A stretch of DNA of 64,000 nucleotides from assembly GCA_050944035.1 (NCBI GenBank), contig JBMNQH010000005.1, positions 80,793 through 144,792 on the forward strand, written 5' to 3'. Shown in pieces: positions 24,677 to 33,347 of this stretch. The number at the start of each line of letters is the position of its first letter. Position 1 is the first letter of the stretch. This stretch comes from JBMNQH01 sp050944035 (GTDB lineage: Bacteria; Bacillota; Clostridia; Oscillospirales; Oscillospiraceae). The translations under genes were made by a program, and so were the position numbers. The notes below the pieces were generated by a model. That model did no database searches and had not been told where the DNA came from. It worked only from the letters and a program-made list of their open reading frames with translations.

Positions 24677-24720
24677 AAAAAAGAATGGCTTTGGATCAAA
24701 ATCCAAAGCCATTCTTTTTT
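24677..24720 (+). terminator. Intrinsic terminator after Mrp gene
   Basis: Twenty-base perfect arms with a 4-base loop ending in TTTTTT. Confidence 0.93.
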
Positions 24721-24812
24721 GACAGAACTCGGAGATTCGAGATTGTCATTCCAACATTTGTGTGCTATCATAAAACAACTGAACCGACAAAAATCCAATC
24801 CGGAGGGGGAGA

Positions 24813-25400
24813 ATGCAGATGGATGGCAGTTTTTTTGCGCTGATTTCCCGGATGCGCCATATCACGCGCTGGGGATTGATGCGGAACAGTGAACCGGAAA
24901 ACATCCAGGAACACAGCCACATGGTTGCGGTGCTCGCTCATGGACTTGCCGTAATCCGCCGTGATGTCTTTGGTATGGACTGCGATCCCAATGAATATGC
25001 GGTGTATGCACTGTTCCACGATGCAACGGAGATTATTACCGGTGATTTGCCGACACCAGTTAAATATTCCAGCCTGGAAATTGCGAACGCCTATCACCGA
25101 GTGGAGGCGCTTGCCGCACAGAAGTTGCTGGAAACATTGCCGGATTCGGTGCAAACCGCTTATGCACCGCTGTTGCATCTTTCAGAGGAGGCTCCCCAGT
25201 ATGCCCTGCTGAAGGCAGCTGACCGGCTTTCTGCCTATATTAAATGTATTGAAGAGCGCAAGGCTGGAAACAATGATTTTATCAGTGCGGAACGTGGGCT
25301 GCGTGCCATGCTGGAAAAGAGTGAACTGCCGGAGGTGCAGTATTTTCTAACGCAGTTTCTACCAGCATTTGAACAGACTCTGGACGAAATAGCCCCTTAA
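24813..25400 (+). CDS. yfbR: 5'-deoxynucleotidase, YfbR family (HD domain)
   Basis: 195-residue HD-domain phosphohydrolase that releases phosphate from deoxynucleoside 5'-monophosphates. Metal ligands show as EHSH near residue 33 and FHDATE near 68, and the distal aspartate lies in KAADRLSAYIKC near 138. The RMRHITRWGLMRN start near 13 is typical of YfbR. GGAGG is 6 bases before the ATG. It is followed by the DUF896 and YjjG genes in one direction, a small cluster for nucleotide clean-up. Confidence 0.9.
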   Translation: MQMDGSFFALISRMRHITRWGLMRNSEPENIQEHSHMVAVLAHGLAVIRRDVFGMDCDPNEYAVYALFHDATEIITGDLPTPVKYSSLEIANAYHRVEALAAQKLLETLPDSVQTAYAPLLHLSEEAPQYALLKAADRLSAYIKCIEERKAGNNDFISAERGLRAMLEKSELPEVQYFLTQFLPAFEQTLDEIAP

Positions 25401-25419
25401 CGACAGGAGGATAACACAT

Positions 25420-25632
25420 ATGATACAGGAAAAACTGGATCGCCTGAATGCTTTGGCCCGTGCTGCAAAAGAGCGGGAACTGACGCCAGAGGAGCTGGCG
25501 GAACGCGATGTGCTGCGCAAGGAATATCTCGCGGAATGGCGGCGCGGCGTGGAACAGACGATGGAAAACACGTATATCGACTATGGAAACGGCAAAGTGG
25601 TAAAGGTACAGAAAAAACGGAAAAAGAACTGA
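25420..25632 (+). CDS. DUF896 (UPF0291/YnzC) family protein
   Basis: 70-residue helical-hairpin protein, the normal family size. The sequence starts MIQEKLDRLNALARAAKERE, followed by LTPEELAERDVLRKEYL, both signature stretches. It ends in a lysine-rich tail. Function is unknown; the Bacillus homologue YnzC is linked to the SOS region by position only. AGGAGG precedes the ATG by 10 bases. Confidence 0.92.
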   Translation: MIQEKLDRLNALARAAKERELTPEELAERDVLRKEYLAEWRRGVEQTMENTYIDYGNGKVVKVQKKRKKN

Positions 25633-25680
25633 TAGAAGATAAGCGCTGGTGTTGCGGATTTCAGAAGCTGGAGAAGAACA

Positions 25681-26373
25681 ATGTTTAGAAAATATGAGAC
25701 AGTACTGTTTGATATTGATGACACGCTGCTGGATTTTTACGCTTGTGGGAAGGCTGCGCTGCGGCGTGCCTTTGCATGGCATGAGTTGGAATTTCACGAT
25801 GCGGATTTTGCAGCATATCTTACAATTTCCAACCGACTGTGGCGAGAAATGGAGCTGGGAAATCTCAACCAGCAAACGGTACTGGATACCCGCTTTGTGG
25901 AATTGTTTCAAGAATTGGGATATTCCGATGTCGATGCCGTACAATTTGAACGGGATTACCGACAGCTGCTTTCCGAAGAACACGAGATGACACCAGGAGC
26001 CTTGGACATCATGCAGTATCTGCATGGAAAGGGTTATCGCATCTATCTCGTCAGCAACTCGGAGGCGGAGACGCAATTTCAGCGCATTCGACTCTGTGGA
26101 ATTGAACCCTATATTCAGGGGATTTTTACCCCGGATCTGGTCGGATTTCAGAAGCCCATGCCGCAGTTTTTCCGTTTTTGCTTTGAACAGATTCCAGATT
26201 TTGACCTCAAACGAACGATGATTGTCGGCGATTCACTGACTTCAGATATGGAAGGTGGTAACCGTGTCGGGATTGCGACCTGTTGGTACCATCCGAATAC
26301 AAGGAAAAATCCATTGCAGATTCCCTATGACTATGAAATTATCAATTTTGAGGAATTAAAGAAAATTTTATAG
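25681..26373 (+). CDS. YjjG family noncanonical pyrimidine nucleotidase (HAD)
   Basis: 230-residue HAD-IA phosphatase. Motif I DIDDTLLDF is at 12-20, motif II VSNS near 124, motif III lysine in GFQKPMPQFF near 159, and motif IV GDSLTSDMEGG near 181. YjjG enzymes dephosphorylate modified or excess pyrimidine nucleotides and protect DNA from noncanonical bases. GGAG sits 7 bases before the ATG. It is the third gene after yfbR and DUF896 and converges with folA over a shared terminator. Confidence 0.88.
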   Translation: MFRKYETVLFDIDDTLLDFYACGKAALRRAFAWHELEFHDADFAAYLTISNRLWREMELGNLNQQTVLDTRFVELFQELGYSDVDAVQFERDYRQLLSEEHEMTPGALDIMQYLHGKGYRIYLVSNSEAETQFQRIRLCGIEPYIQGIFTPDLVGFQKPMPQFFRFCFEQIPDFDLKRTMIVGDSLTSDMEGGNRVGIATCWYHPNTRKNPLQIPYDYEIINFEELKKIL

Positions 26374-26380
26374 AGCTACA

Positions 26381-26429
26381 TAAAAATACACGGCACAGGA
26401 TCACTTGTTTCCTGTGCCGTGTATTTTTA
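26381..26429. terminator. Bidirectional terminator yjjG / folA
   Basis: Arms AAAAATACACGGCACAGGA and complement with T runs at both ends, between convergent genes. Confidence 0.92.
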
Positions 26430-26436
26430 TATTATT

Positions 26437-26934
26437 TCAGTTTCCCTCTTTTTCTTTTTTGCGTTCGTACACCATAAAACGGTACGGGATGGTTTCATGG
26501 TACAGCGTTTCACCGGGATCGGTACAGACCCAGCCAGGAAGAATGTCGAGGTTGGGAAGAAAAACATCAGATTCCGGATGGACATCAATTTTCGTCAAAT
26601 AGACGCGGTCACAATCGGGGAGCAGCGCATTGTAAATGCTGGCGCCGCCGACCACAAAACAGCGATCATAGCAGGCCGCAGCACTTCGCGCTTCTTCCAA
26701 TGAGTGCACGACGATGGCAGAAGGAACTTCCAGCTCCTGCCGTGTCAGTACAATATTCGTCCGGTTTTTCAGCGGTGCGCCGCCTGGGAAATCTTCCAGG
26801 GTTTTACGGCCAACAATAATAGCGCTGGTTCCGGTGATCTCACGGAAATGACGGCGATCTGCCGGGATGACAAGCGGCTGCGTCCCATTGCATCCCAGAC
26901 CCCAATCCGCATAAACAGCAGCGATTAAGTCCAT
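26437..26934 (-). CDS. folA: Dihydrofolate reductase
   Basis: 165-residue NADPH-dependent reductase regenerating tetrahydrofolate. The start MDLIAAVYADWGLGCNG matches the A-strand and Met20-type loop, IIVGRKTLEDFPGG binds NADPH, and FVVGGASIYNALL is the second glycine pair. The GGAGG site is 8 bases from the ATG. It lies 13 bases after thyA, with which it forms the usual thymidylate unit. Confidence 0.95.
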   Translation of the reverse strand: MDLIAAVYADWGLGCNGTQPLVIPADRRHFREITGTSAIIVGRKTLEDFPGGAPLKNRTNIVLTRQELEVPSAIVVHSLEEARSAAACYDRCFVVGGASIYNALLPDCDRVYLTKIDVHPESDVFLPNLDILPGWVCTDPGETLYHETIPYRFMVYERKKEKEGN

Positions 26935-26947
26935 GAAAACCGCCTCC

Positions 26948-27778
26948 TTACAGTGCGACTGGAATTTTGGTGGAAAATTCGTGGGGTTTATAGCCCTCCA
27001 GCCAAAAACTGTCCCGTGTGAACTGATAGAAATCGGTTATACTTTTGTCCATACAGAACTTCGGTGCGGGTTTGGAATCCCGGCAGAGCAGTTCTTCAAC
27101 AACAGGGATATGTCGGTCATAGATGTGTGCGTCGGCGATGACATGCATCAGTGTTCCAGCTTTCAGACCAGAAACCTGTGCCATCATGTGGACAAGAACG
27201 GCATACTGGCAGACGTTCCAGTTATTGGCGACCAGCATATCCTGGCTTCTCTGGTTGAGAATGGCGTTTAATGTGTTGCCGGAGACATTAAACGTCATGG
27301 AGTAGGCGCAGGGATACAGTGCCATTTCATGCAGATCTGCAAAATTGTAGAGGTTGGTCAGAATGCGACGGCTTGCAGGATTGTGCTTCAGATCGTATAG
27401 AACGCGATCCACCTGGTCGAATTCGCCCTCCGGATACTGATGTTTGATGCCAAGCTGATAGCCGTAAGCTTTTCCGATGGAGCCGGTCTCGTCCGCCCAA
27501 GCGTCCCAGACACGGGAACGAAGCTCTTGCACTTTGTTTGACTTTGCTTGCCAGATCCAAAGCAGTTCGTCGATTGCAGACTTCAAATAAGTGCGGCGGA
27601 GCGTCAAAATGGGAAACTCTTTTGAGAGATCATACCGGTTGACAATGCCGAACTTTTTCACCGTGTGTGCCGGTGCGCCATCCTCCCAGTGGGGACGAAC
27701 TTCCTGTTCGGTGTCCCAGTAGCCGTTTTCTAAAATATCTCTGCAATTCTGTATAAAAACTTGGTCAGCATAGCTCAT
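26948..27778 (-). CDS. thyA: Thymidylate synthase (ThyA)
   Basis: 276-residue folate-dependent synthase making dTMP from dUMP. The nucleophile is the cysteine in ALYPCAYSMTFNV, and phosphate-binding arginines lie in SRRIL and QRSQDML. The local PC-x-Y form and WNVCQY segment resemble the Bacillus ThyA/phage phi3T branch more than the E. coli PPCH form. It uses methylene-THF and leaves dihydrofolate, which folA downstream recycles. GGAAGG precedes the ATG. Divergent from dpaA. Confidence 0.94.
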   Translation of the reverse strand: MSYADQVFIQNCRDILENGYWDTEQEVRPHWEDGAPAHTVKKFGIVNRYDLSKEFPILTLRRTYLKSAIDELLWIWQAKSNKVQELRSRVWDAWADETGSIGKAYGYQLGIKHQYPEGEFDQVDRVLYDLKHNPASRRILTNLYNFADLHEMALYPCAYSMTFNVSGNTLNAILNQRSQDMLVANNWNVCQYAVLVHMMAQVSGLKAGTLMHVIADAHIYDRHIPVVEELLCRDSKPAPKFCMDKSITDFYQFTRDSFWLEGYKPHEFSTKIPVAL

Positions 27779-27974
27779 AAAAATACCTTCCTTTGTGTGT
27801 CAAACAAGTCAATATCTATTTTAACTTATTTTATCATAAATCAGAAACAATGTCATTATCTGTCGAAGCAGAGAAATAAAAGAACAATTTCTGTAGATTT
27901 GTCCAAATTGCCAAGCACAGAACCGGACGGTTGGGAATAGACTGGGATGAACTTGATCGGAGGGAGGGACTGTC

Positions 27975-28853
27975 ATGAAATTTGCCGTTCTCGGCGGAGA
28001 TCATCGATTTGAAATATTATGTAAACTACTACATACGGATGGACACACGGTGCGAGCCTTCGCATTGGATACTGCACAGTTGCCCGCTGCAATCTGTACC
28101 ACATCTGTGGAGGAGGCAGTGGAACAGGCTGGCTGCGTGATTTTACCGTTGCCGCTGAGCCGCAACGGTGTCGATCTGAATGCGCCGTTGTCCGAGCGCA
28201 CACATCCGCTGACAAAGTTATTTCCACGGCTGCCGCAAAAAGCCCTGCTCTGTGCCGGGCGAGTCGAACCCTGGGCAAAAGATCTGGCTGCACAGTCCGG
28301 CGTTCAGCTTCAGGACTATTTACAGCGGGAAGAATTTGCCATTTATAATGCAGTGGCGACAGCAGAGGGTGCCGTGGAACTGATTATAAAGCATACGCCG
28401 ATTACGCTTTGGAACAGCCGTATACTGGTTATTGGATTTGGCCGCATTGGAAAAGTGTTGTCTCATCGTCTGCGTGGCATGGGAGCAGAGGTTACGGTTT
28501 CAGCACGGAACTGTGCAGACCGTGCATGGGGGGCAGCGTATGGCTATCGCGTACTCGATACCAGCCGACTGGAAGGGCAGTTATCGGATTTTCATGTCGT
28601 AATTAACACCGTGCCGGCGCGTGTCCTGGGTGAAGGCCGTCTGGCTGAACTGCATAAGGATACCCTGTGCATGGATTTGGCATCGCGTCCGGGTGGCATG
28701 GATTTTGATGCGGCTTCCCGGTTGGGCGTGCGTGCGCTCTGGGCGCTGAGTCTGCCCGGAGAGGTCGCGCCACAGAGTGCCGGTGCCGCGATCCGTGATA
28801 CGGTCTATAACATGATCGAAGAACAGGAGAGGGAAAACCAATGGAAAAGCTGA
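27975..28853 (+). CDS. dpaA: Dipicolinate synthase subunit A
   Basis: 292-residue subunit of the enzyme that makes dipicolinic acid from dihydrodipicolinate in the mother cell during sporulation (SpoVFA). An N-terminal NAD-like fold begins KFAVLGGDHRF; a second Rossmann turn VIGFGRIGKVLSHRL lies near residue 152. ASRPGGMDFDAA and LPGEVAPQSAG are family blocks. GGAGGG precedes the ATG. It overlaps dpaB by 13 bases. This supports a spore-forming host. A mother-cell sigma promoter would be expected, but I could not identify a convincing one. Confidence 0.94.
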   Translation: MKFAVLGGDHRFEILCKLLHTDGHTVRAFALDTAQLPAAICTTSVEEAVEQAGCVILPLPLSRNGVDLNAPLSERTHPLTKLFPRLPQKALLCAGRVEPWAKDLAAQSGVQLQDYLQREEFAIYNAVATAEGAVELIIKHTPITLWNSRILVIGFGRIGKVLSHRLRGMGAEVTVSARNCADRAWGAAYGYRVLDTSRLEGQLSDFHVVINTVPARVLGEGRLAELHKDTLCMDLASRPGGMDFDAASRLGVRALWALSLPGEVAPQSAGAAIRDTVYNMIEEQERENQWKS

Positions 28854-29410
28854 CTGTCGGGCTGGCCTTGTGCGGCTCGTACTGTACTTATGCCAAAATG
28901 ATGGAGGCTGCAGAACACTTATGCGAGGTCTATAATGTAGTTCCCATCCTTTCAGAACACGCGGCGTCAACAGACAGCCGATTCGGAAAGGCACAGGAAT
29001 TTCGGGAAAAGCTGGAACAATTTTCCGGAAAACCGGTGATTGAGGATATTACAGCAGCAGAACCGATCGGCCCCAGAAAATTGCTGGATGCCTTGATTAT
29101 TGCGCCCTGTACCGGAAACACGATTGCAAAGCTGGCCGCGGGCATCGCAGATACCAGTGTGACACTGGCAGTAAAGGCGCATCTGCGCAACAACCGGCCG
29201 GTGATTGTCGCAGTGTCTACCAATGATGGCCTGAGCGGAAATGCCGCCAACATTGGGAAACTGCTCAACCGAAAACAATACTATTTTGTCCCGTTTGGTC
29301 AGGATGACCCGGTAGGAAAACCTACATCCTTGGTGGCGGATTTTCGCAGGATTGAGGAAACCGTGGAAGCGGCCATGCGAGGTGTTCAGATTCAGCCCAT
29401 TTTATTATGA
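28841..29410 (+). CDS. dpaB: Dipicolinate synthase subunit B
   Basis: 189-residue flavoprotein-type subunit (SpoVFB), related to the flavin-binding decarboxylase fold. LALCGSYCTYAKMM at 8-21, LIIAPCTGNTIAKLAAGIADT near 85-105 and AVSTNDGLSGNAANIG near 125 define the family. It starts inside the dpaA 3' end, so subunits are coupled. No dapA, dapG or asd gene lies nearby, unlike the Bacillus spoVF locus. Confidence 0.94.
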   Translation: MEKLTVGLALCGSYCTYAKMMEAAEHLCEVYNVVPILSEHAASTDSRFGKAQEFREKLEQFSGKPVIEDITAAEPIGPRKLLDALIIAPCTGNTIAKLAAGIADTSVTLAVKAHLRNNRPVIVAVSTNDGLSGNAANIGKLLNRKQYYFVPFGQDDPVGKPTSLVADFRRIEETVEAAMRGVQIQPILL

Positions 29411-29741
29411 TAGAAACAAATCTGTCTTTCTATCCGAGAGGCAGATTTCTTTTTTGGATTCTATATTTTAAAACTAACAAAAATTGGTGCCCTCTGTGTT
29501 GTCATAAAGCAGGAATGCGCGGGTACAATAAGCTCGTCATGTGTGAACGACGCAAGCGGATTTGATCTCTTGGACCCACACGGACAGGAATCAGTGAATT
29601 CACTATGTGTTTGAAACATATGGCAGGTGAACTCCCTTTTATGGTGATTCAGCTTGAAAATCTTGTTTTCCTGTATGGATATGGATTGTGTGAAATCCGA
29701 TCTTTCGGGAATACTGCAGAAGAAGAAAGGGGAGACTGTGA
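29411..29741 (+). other. Intergenic region dpaB/DUF3793
   Basis: 331 bases holding the dpaB terminator and a possible promoter (TTGTCA at 29499, TACAAT at 29524, spacer 19, slightly long). The rest shows no supported gene. Confidence 0.5.
29418..29455 (+). terminator. Intrinsic terminator after dpaB
   Basis: Thirteen-base stem with two G-U pairs (AAATCTGTCTTTC with GAGAGGCAGATTT), 5-base loop, then CTTTTTT. Confidence 0.88.
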
Positions 29742-30290
29742 TTGGAATGTCTGTTGGTCAGCCAGTGCGCACCGACGTTGGCTGGATTGAAACCGGCAAG
29801 TTTATTTCGCTGGCATGCCGAACACAAGCGTCTGTTGGTGGAATTAAAACACTGGAATCAAAGATTGCAAACGGCGGGTGTCCGTATTCGGCGATTACAG
29901 GAACAGCCGACATTCTCCCTGATCTATGTCTACCGTCCGATCCTGTTGCAGCAGTATTTGCAGGATGAAACCGTGAACAGTTTTTTACGGGAATTTGGGT
30001 ATACCGGCAAATCTTTGGATGCGGATCTTCGACAATTGCAGAGACGATTGTCAGAACATGCCGGCTTTCCACATGAGATTGGCCTGTTTCTCGGATATCC
30101 TTTGAAGGATGTTTGTGGATTTATTCAAAATGAAGGACAAAACTTTCAGTATAATGGATATTGGAAGGTCTATGATGACAGCTCCTCAGCAAAACGGCAG
30201 TTTTCTGCCTACCGTGTTTGTACGGAATTGCTTTGCAGATGCTATGCAGAAGGTGCTGATGTGGTAGAATTAACAGCAGTGGAATCTTGA
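29742..30290 (+). CDS. DUF3793 family protein
   Basis: 182-residue protein. The family shows through CAPTLAGLKPASLF near residue 9, the HEIGLFLGYPLKDVCGFI block near 112 and NEGQNFQYNGYWKVYDD near 131. There is no signal peptide or membrane segment. Function is unknown. The start is TTG at 29742, 7 bases after GGGGAG; an out-of-frame ATG follows closely. It sits 20 bases before a flavodoxin gene, a pairing I recall as common in Clostridia, hinting at a redox or metal-related role. Confidence 0.87.
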   Translation: MECLLVSQCAPTLAGLKPASLFRWHAEHKRLLVELKHWNQRLQTAGVRIRRLQEQPTFSLIYVYRPILLQQYLQDETVNSFLREFGYTGKSLDADLRQLQRRLSEHAGFPHEIGLFLGYPLKDVCGFIQNEGQNFQYNGYWKVYDDSSSAKRQFSAYRVCTELLCRCYAEGADVVELTAVES

Positions 30291-30310
30291 AAATACAGGA
30301 GTGTAGAGCA

Positions 30311-30736
30311 ATGGGGAAACTTGCAATTGTTTACTGGAGTGGTACCGGTAATACCGAAGAAATGGCAAACTATGTACTCGAAGGCGCAATGTCAGCTGGC
30401 GGAGAAGCACAACTTTATACTGCGGACGAGTTTCCGGTGGAAGAACTGGATAACGTGAGCACCGTGGCCTTTGGCTGTCCCTCTATGGGCAATGAAGAGC
30501 TTGAGGATATGGAGTTTCAACCCATGTTTGATGCGTGCCGTCCGAAGCTGAAGGGAAAACCGATTGGGCTCTTCGGTTCCTTTGGCTGGGGTGATGGTGC
30601 GTGGATGCGTAAATGGGAACAGGAATGCCGTGATATTGGTGCCGATCTTACCCACGAAGGCATTATTTGCAATGAAGCGCCCGATGAGGCGGCGGCGAGA
30701 GCCTGCCGCAGACTTGGTATGAGTCTGGCGCGATAA
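30311..30736 (+). CDS. Flavodoxin
   Basis: 141-residue short-chain flavodoxin. The FMN-phosphate loop is WSGTGNTEEMA at 9-19; the second and third FMN loops are FGCPSMGNEELED near 57 and FGSFGWGDGAWM near 89. It carries electrons between redox enzymes at low potential. The ATG at 30311 has GGAG 9 bases before it; the eight upstream in-frame residues are left out. It follows the DUF3793 gene and is closed by a terminator, so the two make one small operon. Confidence 0.93.
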   Translation: MGKLAIVYWSGTGNTEEMANYVLEGAMSAGGEAQLYTADEFPVEELDNVSTVAFGCPSMGNEELEDMEFQPMFDACRPKLKGKPIGLFGSFGWGDGAWMRKWEQECRDIGADLTHEGIICNEAPDEAAARACRRLGMSLAR

Positions 30737-30863
30737 TCTTCCTGCCAAAACAGATTTGTGCTGACAGAAGAGAAATTGCAGGATGATTTCTGCTCCTTTT
30801 CTTGTGTGAAGGAAACAGAATCCATGTGATGGATCTTACTGTGCCATAAAAAAGTGGATAACC

Positions 30864-30905
30864 AGAACAACCGTCTACTATATTGTAGGCGGTTGTTCTT
30901 TTTAG
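30864..30905 (+). terminator. Intrinsic terminator after flavodoxin
   Basis: AGAACAACCGTCTAC pairs with GTAGGCGGTTGTTCT (one G-U-type mismatch), followed by TTTTT. Confidence 0.9.
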
Positions 30906-30953
30906 AAAATTGTGATATCCTGTCGTTAATCTGCAAAGACAGGAGATACAGAG

Positions 30954-31541
30954 ATGCAGGAAACCTTACTGGAATGGATTTATGAATATCGCGATTTGGA
31001 GAGCCGATATGTGTTAGGGGTTAAAGGCAGTCATCCCCTGCTGTGTTTCGGTATCAATCCGAGCACTGCAAAACCAAATGACCTCGACAATACCCTGAAG
31101 TCGGTGGAGCGCATCAGTATCGCGAACGGGTACGACGGCTGGATTATGTTCAACATCTATCCCCAGCGCAGCACCGATCCCGATGGTCTGCACGGGGAAA
31201 TTGACGCGCAACTGCACCAGGAAAATCTGCGGTGGTTAAATATTATGTTAACTCGATATCGTGCGCCAGATGTCTGGGTTGCATGGGGAAATCTGATTGA
31301 AAAACGTGAGTATCTCGCGCCCTGTCTGTTTGATATTGTAAATATGATTCAGCGCCACGGTTGCCGTTGCTTTTCTGCTGGAAAAATTTCTGTGCTGGGG
31401 CACCCACACCATCCGTTGTACTTAAAGAAAGATCAACCGCTGGAACCTTTTGATCTGGAAAACTATATTTTACAGTTTCGTGCAAAGTTGACGGAACGCT
31501 CCGTTAAGAAAGCCCGCCGTACTAGAACAACTCATCCATAA
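30954..31541 (+). CDS. DUF1643 domain-containing protein
   Basis: 195 residues. The family core shows in LLCFGINPSTAKPNDLDNT near 29-47 and WIMFNIYPQRSTDPDGLH near 63, with VWVAWGN and SVLGHPHHPLYL further on. Members are of unknown function and are scattered in bacteria and phages, which may hint at mobility. The C-terminus is a basic tail. GGAG precedes the ATG by 8 bases. Single-gene unit with a terminator behind it. Confidence 0.88.
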   Translation: MQETLLEWIYEYRDLESRYVLGVKGSHPLLCFGINPSTAKPNDLDNTLKSVERISIANGYDGWIMFNIYPQRSTDPDGLHGEIDAQLHQENLRWLNIMLTRYRAPDVWVAWGNLIEKREYLAPCLFDIVNMIQRHGCRCFSAGKISVLGHPHHPLYLKKDQPLEPFDLENYILQFRAKLTERSVKKARRTRTTHP

Positions 31542-31547
31542 ATACAG

Positions 31548-31591
31548 AAATCGGAATACAAAGTTTTTGAGACTTTGTATTCCGATTTTTT
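31548..31591. terminator. Bidirectional terminator DUF1643 / rarD
   Basis: Arms AAATCGGAATACAAAGT and complement with TTTTTT after it, between convergent genes. Confidence 0.92.
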
Positions 31592-32488
31592 CTATTCTAC
31601 TGCGGTGTGGGAAGCGGTCTCTTTTGCACGCAGTGTTTTGGTATTGCCATAGACAAACAGAATCAGGGCAACCCAGACAAAGGCGAACGTGATACCGTTG
31701 ATAATCGTAAATTTCTCATGGAAGAGCAGAACGCTGACCAGAAGCTGTAAGGTTGGATTGATATACATCATAATGCCGGACAGAGACAGCGGCGTCGTCT
31801 TAATTCCAAACGAAAGCATGGCGAGCGGAACAGAGGTGACAATACCCGCCGCAGGGAGTAGCAGCCACTGCCAGCCGTGCAGCAGATCACTTGCCCCAAT
31901 TCCGGTGCGTTCGGCATAAATTATGTAAACTAATGCGAAGGGGGAGACAAACAGTGTTTCCATGAAAATGGAGATTTCGCTGTCTGCCTTGACATACTTT
32001 TTCATGGCGCTGTACACTGCCATTGTGATGCCGATCACAAGCGCCAGCCAGGGAATTTTACCATAGCTGATCAGAGGAATCAGAATGCCGATGAAAGCCA
32101 GACCGACCGCGACCCACTGGATGGGTTTGAGCCGTTCATGGAATACAAAGAAGCCCAGGACAATTGCCATGATGGGATTCATATAATAGGCAAGGCTGCT
32201 TTCCATGACGTGACCAATACTGACGGACAGAATAAACGATCCCCAATTGATGGTAATCATAATGCCGCAGGCGCAAAGCAGGAGACATTGTTTTTTATCG
32301 TGGAGTACCAAACGCAGTGTATCCAGTTTACCCTCCAGCACGACAACCACAAAACAAAAAATCAGAGAGAATACAACACGGCAGGCCAGAATATACAGCG
32401 AGCTGACTTCCCCAAATAATTTCCAGAATACAGGTAGAATTCCCCACAAAACATAACACAATGCAACGTAAATCGGACCTTTTTTCAA
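31592..32488 (-). CDS. rarD: EamA family transporter RarD
   Basis: 298-residue DMT-superfamily protein with about ten hydrophobic helices. The start KKGPIYVALCYVLWGILPVFW and the SSLAYYMNPIMAIVLGF block near 95 are typical of RarD. In Gram-negatives it is linked to chloramphenicol sensitivity, but the natural substrate is unknown. The start is TTG at 32488 with AAGGA 9 bases upstream; the nearby ATG is in another frame. It stands alone. Confidence 0.9.
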   Translation of the reverse strand: MKKGPIYVALCYVLWGILPVFWKLFGEVSSLYILACRVVFSLIFCFVVVVLEGKLDTLRLVLHDKKQCLLLCACGIMITINWGSFILSVSIGHVMESSLAYYMNPIMAIVLGFFVFHERLKPIQWVAVGLAFIGILIPLISYGKIPWLALVIGITMAVYSAMKKYVKADSEISIFMETLFVSPFALVYIIYAERTGIGASDLLHGWQWLLLPAAGIVTSVPLAMLSFGIKTTPLSLSGIMMYINPTLQLLVSVLLFHEKFTIINGITFAFVWVALILFVYGNTKTLRAKETASHTAVE

Positions 32489-32578
32489 TTTTTACCATCC
32501 TTCCCACATCATTTTCAGTAAAGAGCAACCAGTTTTATTCATTATAAATGGATTTCAGCAAAATAGCAATCCAATTGC

Positions 32579-32619
32579 CAGACAAGCGGACAGAATATTC
32601 TGTCCGCTTGTCTGTTTTT
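32579..32619 (+). terminator. Perfect 36-bp palindrome with plus-strand T tract
   Basis: CAGACAAGCGGACAGAAT followed directly by its reverse complement, then TTTTT on the plus strand only. It lies between two minus-strand genes, so the T tract faces the wrong way for the VOC gene. Confidence 0.75.
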
Positions 32620-32651
32620 ATGAGAAGATTTGTGTTGCTGAAGTGACGTCT

Positions 32652-33014
32652 TTAATTTTGTTCAAACAGTTGAATCCGAATACCGTTAGGATCCGAGACA
32701 AAACAAAACCGGACGCCGGGAGCAGGGGAAAGAATTTCACTGCACGATATGCCCATGGCGGTTGCAGTTTCCATTGCGGTCTCCAGACTGGGGACTCCAA
32801 ATCCCATCGAAAGACTCCGACAGACATCCACCGCGTCAGGGGTGGTCTGCATCAGCTCCAGCAGGGTTTCCTGTGTTTCTCCAAAGCCGAGAAAGAGCAT
32901 CTTGTGGCCGGGCGTTTCCTGTCGGCGGAGGACACGCAGCCCAAGAAGCTGTTCAAAAAATGCGGCGGTTTGTTCTGCATCATATACAGAATATGTGGTC
33001 CAAAGATATGCCAT
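32652..33014 (-). CDS. VOC family protein (glyoxalase/bleomycin resistance fold)
   Basis: 120 residues with two paired beta-alpha-beta-beta-beta units. MAYLWTTYSVYDAEQTAAFF begins the first unit; SDPNGIRIQLFEQN ends the second, carrying the DPNG turn and the terminal metal-ligand glutamine/glutamate zone. VOC proteins bind metals and act as lyases, isomerases or binding proteins; substrate unknown. The ATG at 33014 has GGAGG 8 bases upstream, so the longer frame to 33143 is rejected. Confidence 0.86.
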   Translation of the reverse strand: MAYLWTTYSVYDAEQTAAFFEQLLGLRVLRRQETPGHKMLFLGFGETQETLLELMQTTPDAVDVCRSLSMGFGVPSLETAMETATAMGISCSEILSPAPGVRFCFVSDPNGIRIQLFEQN

Positions 33015-33347
33015 GCGAAAAACCTCCTGACAAAATTGATATGCTGGTGTTTCTGTTTTTCTATTGTAAAAAATACCAGGGAGGAAGTCAAGCAGGATTG
33101 TGGAACCTGAAAAAGCATAACAAACAACCGAGAGAGATCCCATTCTTTGAGCAGATCAATTACAGTATCAACTTTATCCTTGTATTCGCAAAGCATTTCA
33201 TGTTCTTCGTGACAATCTCTTTCATAAATAATGTTCTCCGATATAGCAGCTATATCAAGTGAACATGGCCAAATAATGGCCATACCATATGACCGTTATA
33301 ACGGTTAAAATGTTATTAAATAAAAATTTTAAGAGGAGGTAATAAAA
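33015..33347. other. AT-rich region before the XRE gene, with clustered palindromes
   Basis: 333 bases. A minus-strand open stretch at about 33140-33283 gives a charged helical peptide (with ENIIYERDCHEEHEMLCEY) but has no ribosome binding site; it may be a gene remnant. Palindromes at 33240-33256, 33265-33283 and 33292-33305 precede the XRE gene. Confidence 0.4.
33240..33305. promoter_or_regulatory. Cluster of three operator-like palindromes
   Basis: GATATAG-CAG-CTATATC, ATGGCCAAATAATGGCCAT with two TGGCCA copies, and ACCGTTATAACGGT lie within 66 bases, ending 43 bases before the XRE gene start. Likely binding sites for that regulator or another. Confidence 0.5.

Noticed and set aside
29654..29968. 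104-residue frame overlapping the DUF3793 start
   Set aside because: It is out of frame with the DUF3793 gene, has no family features, and ends inside it.
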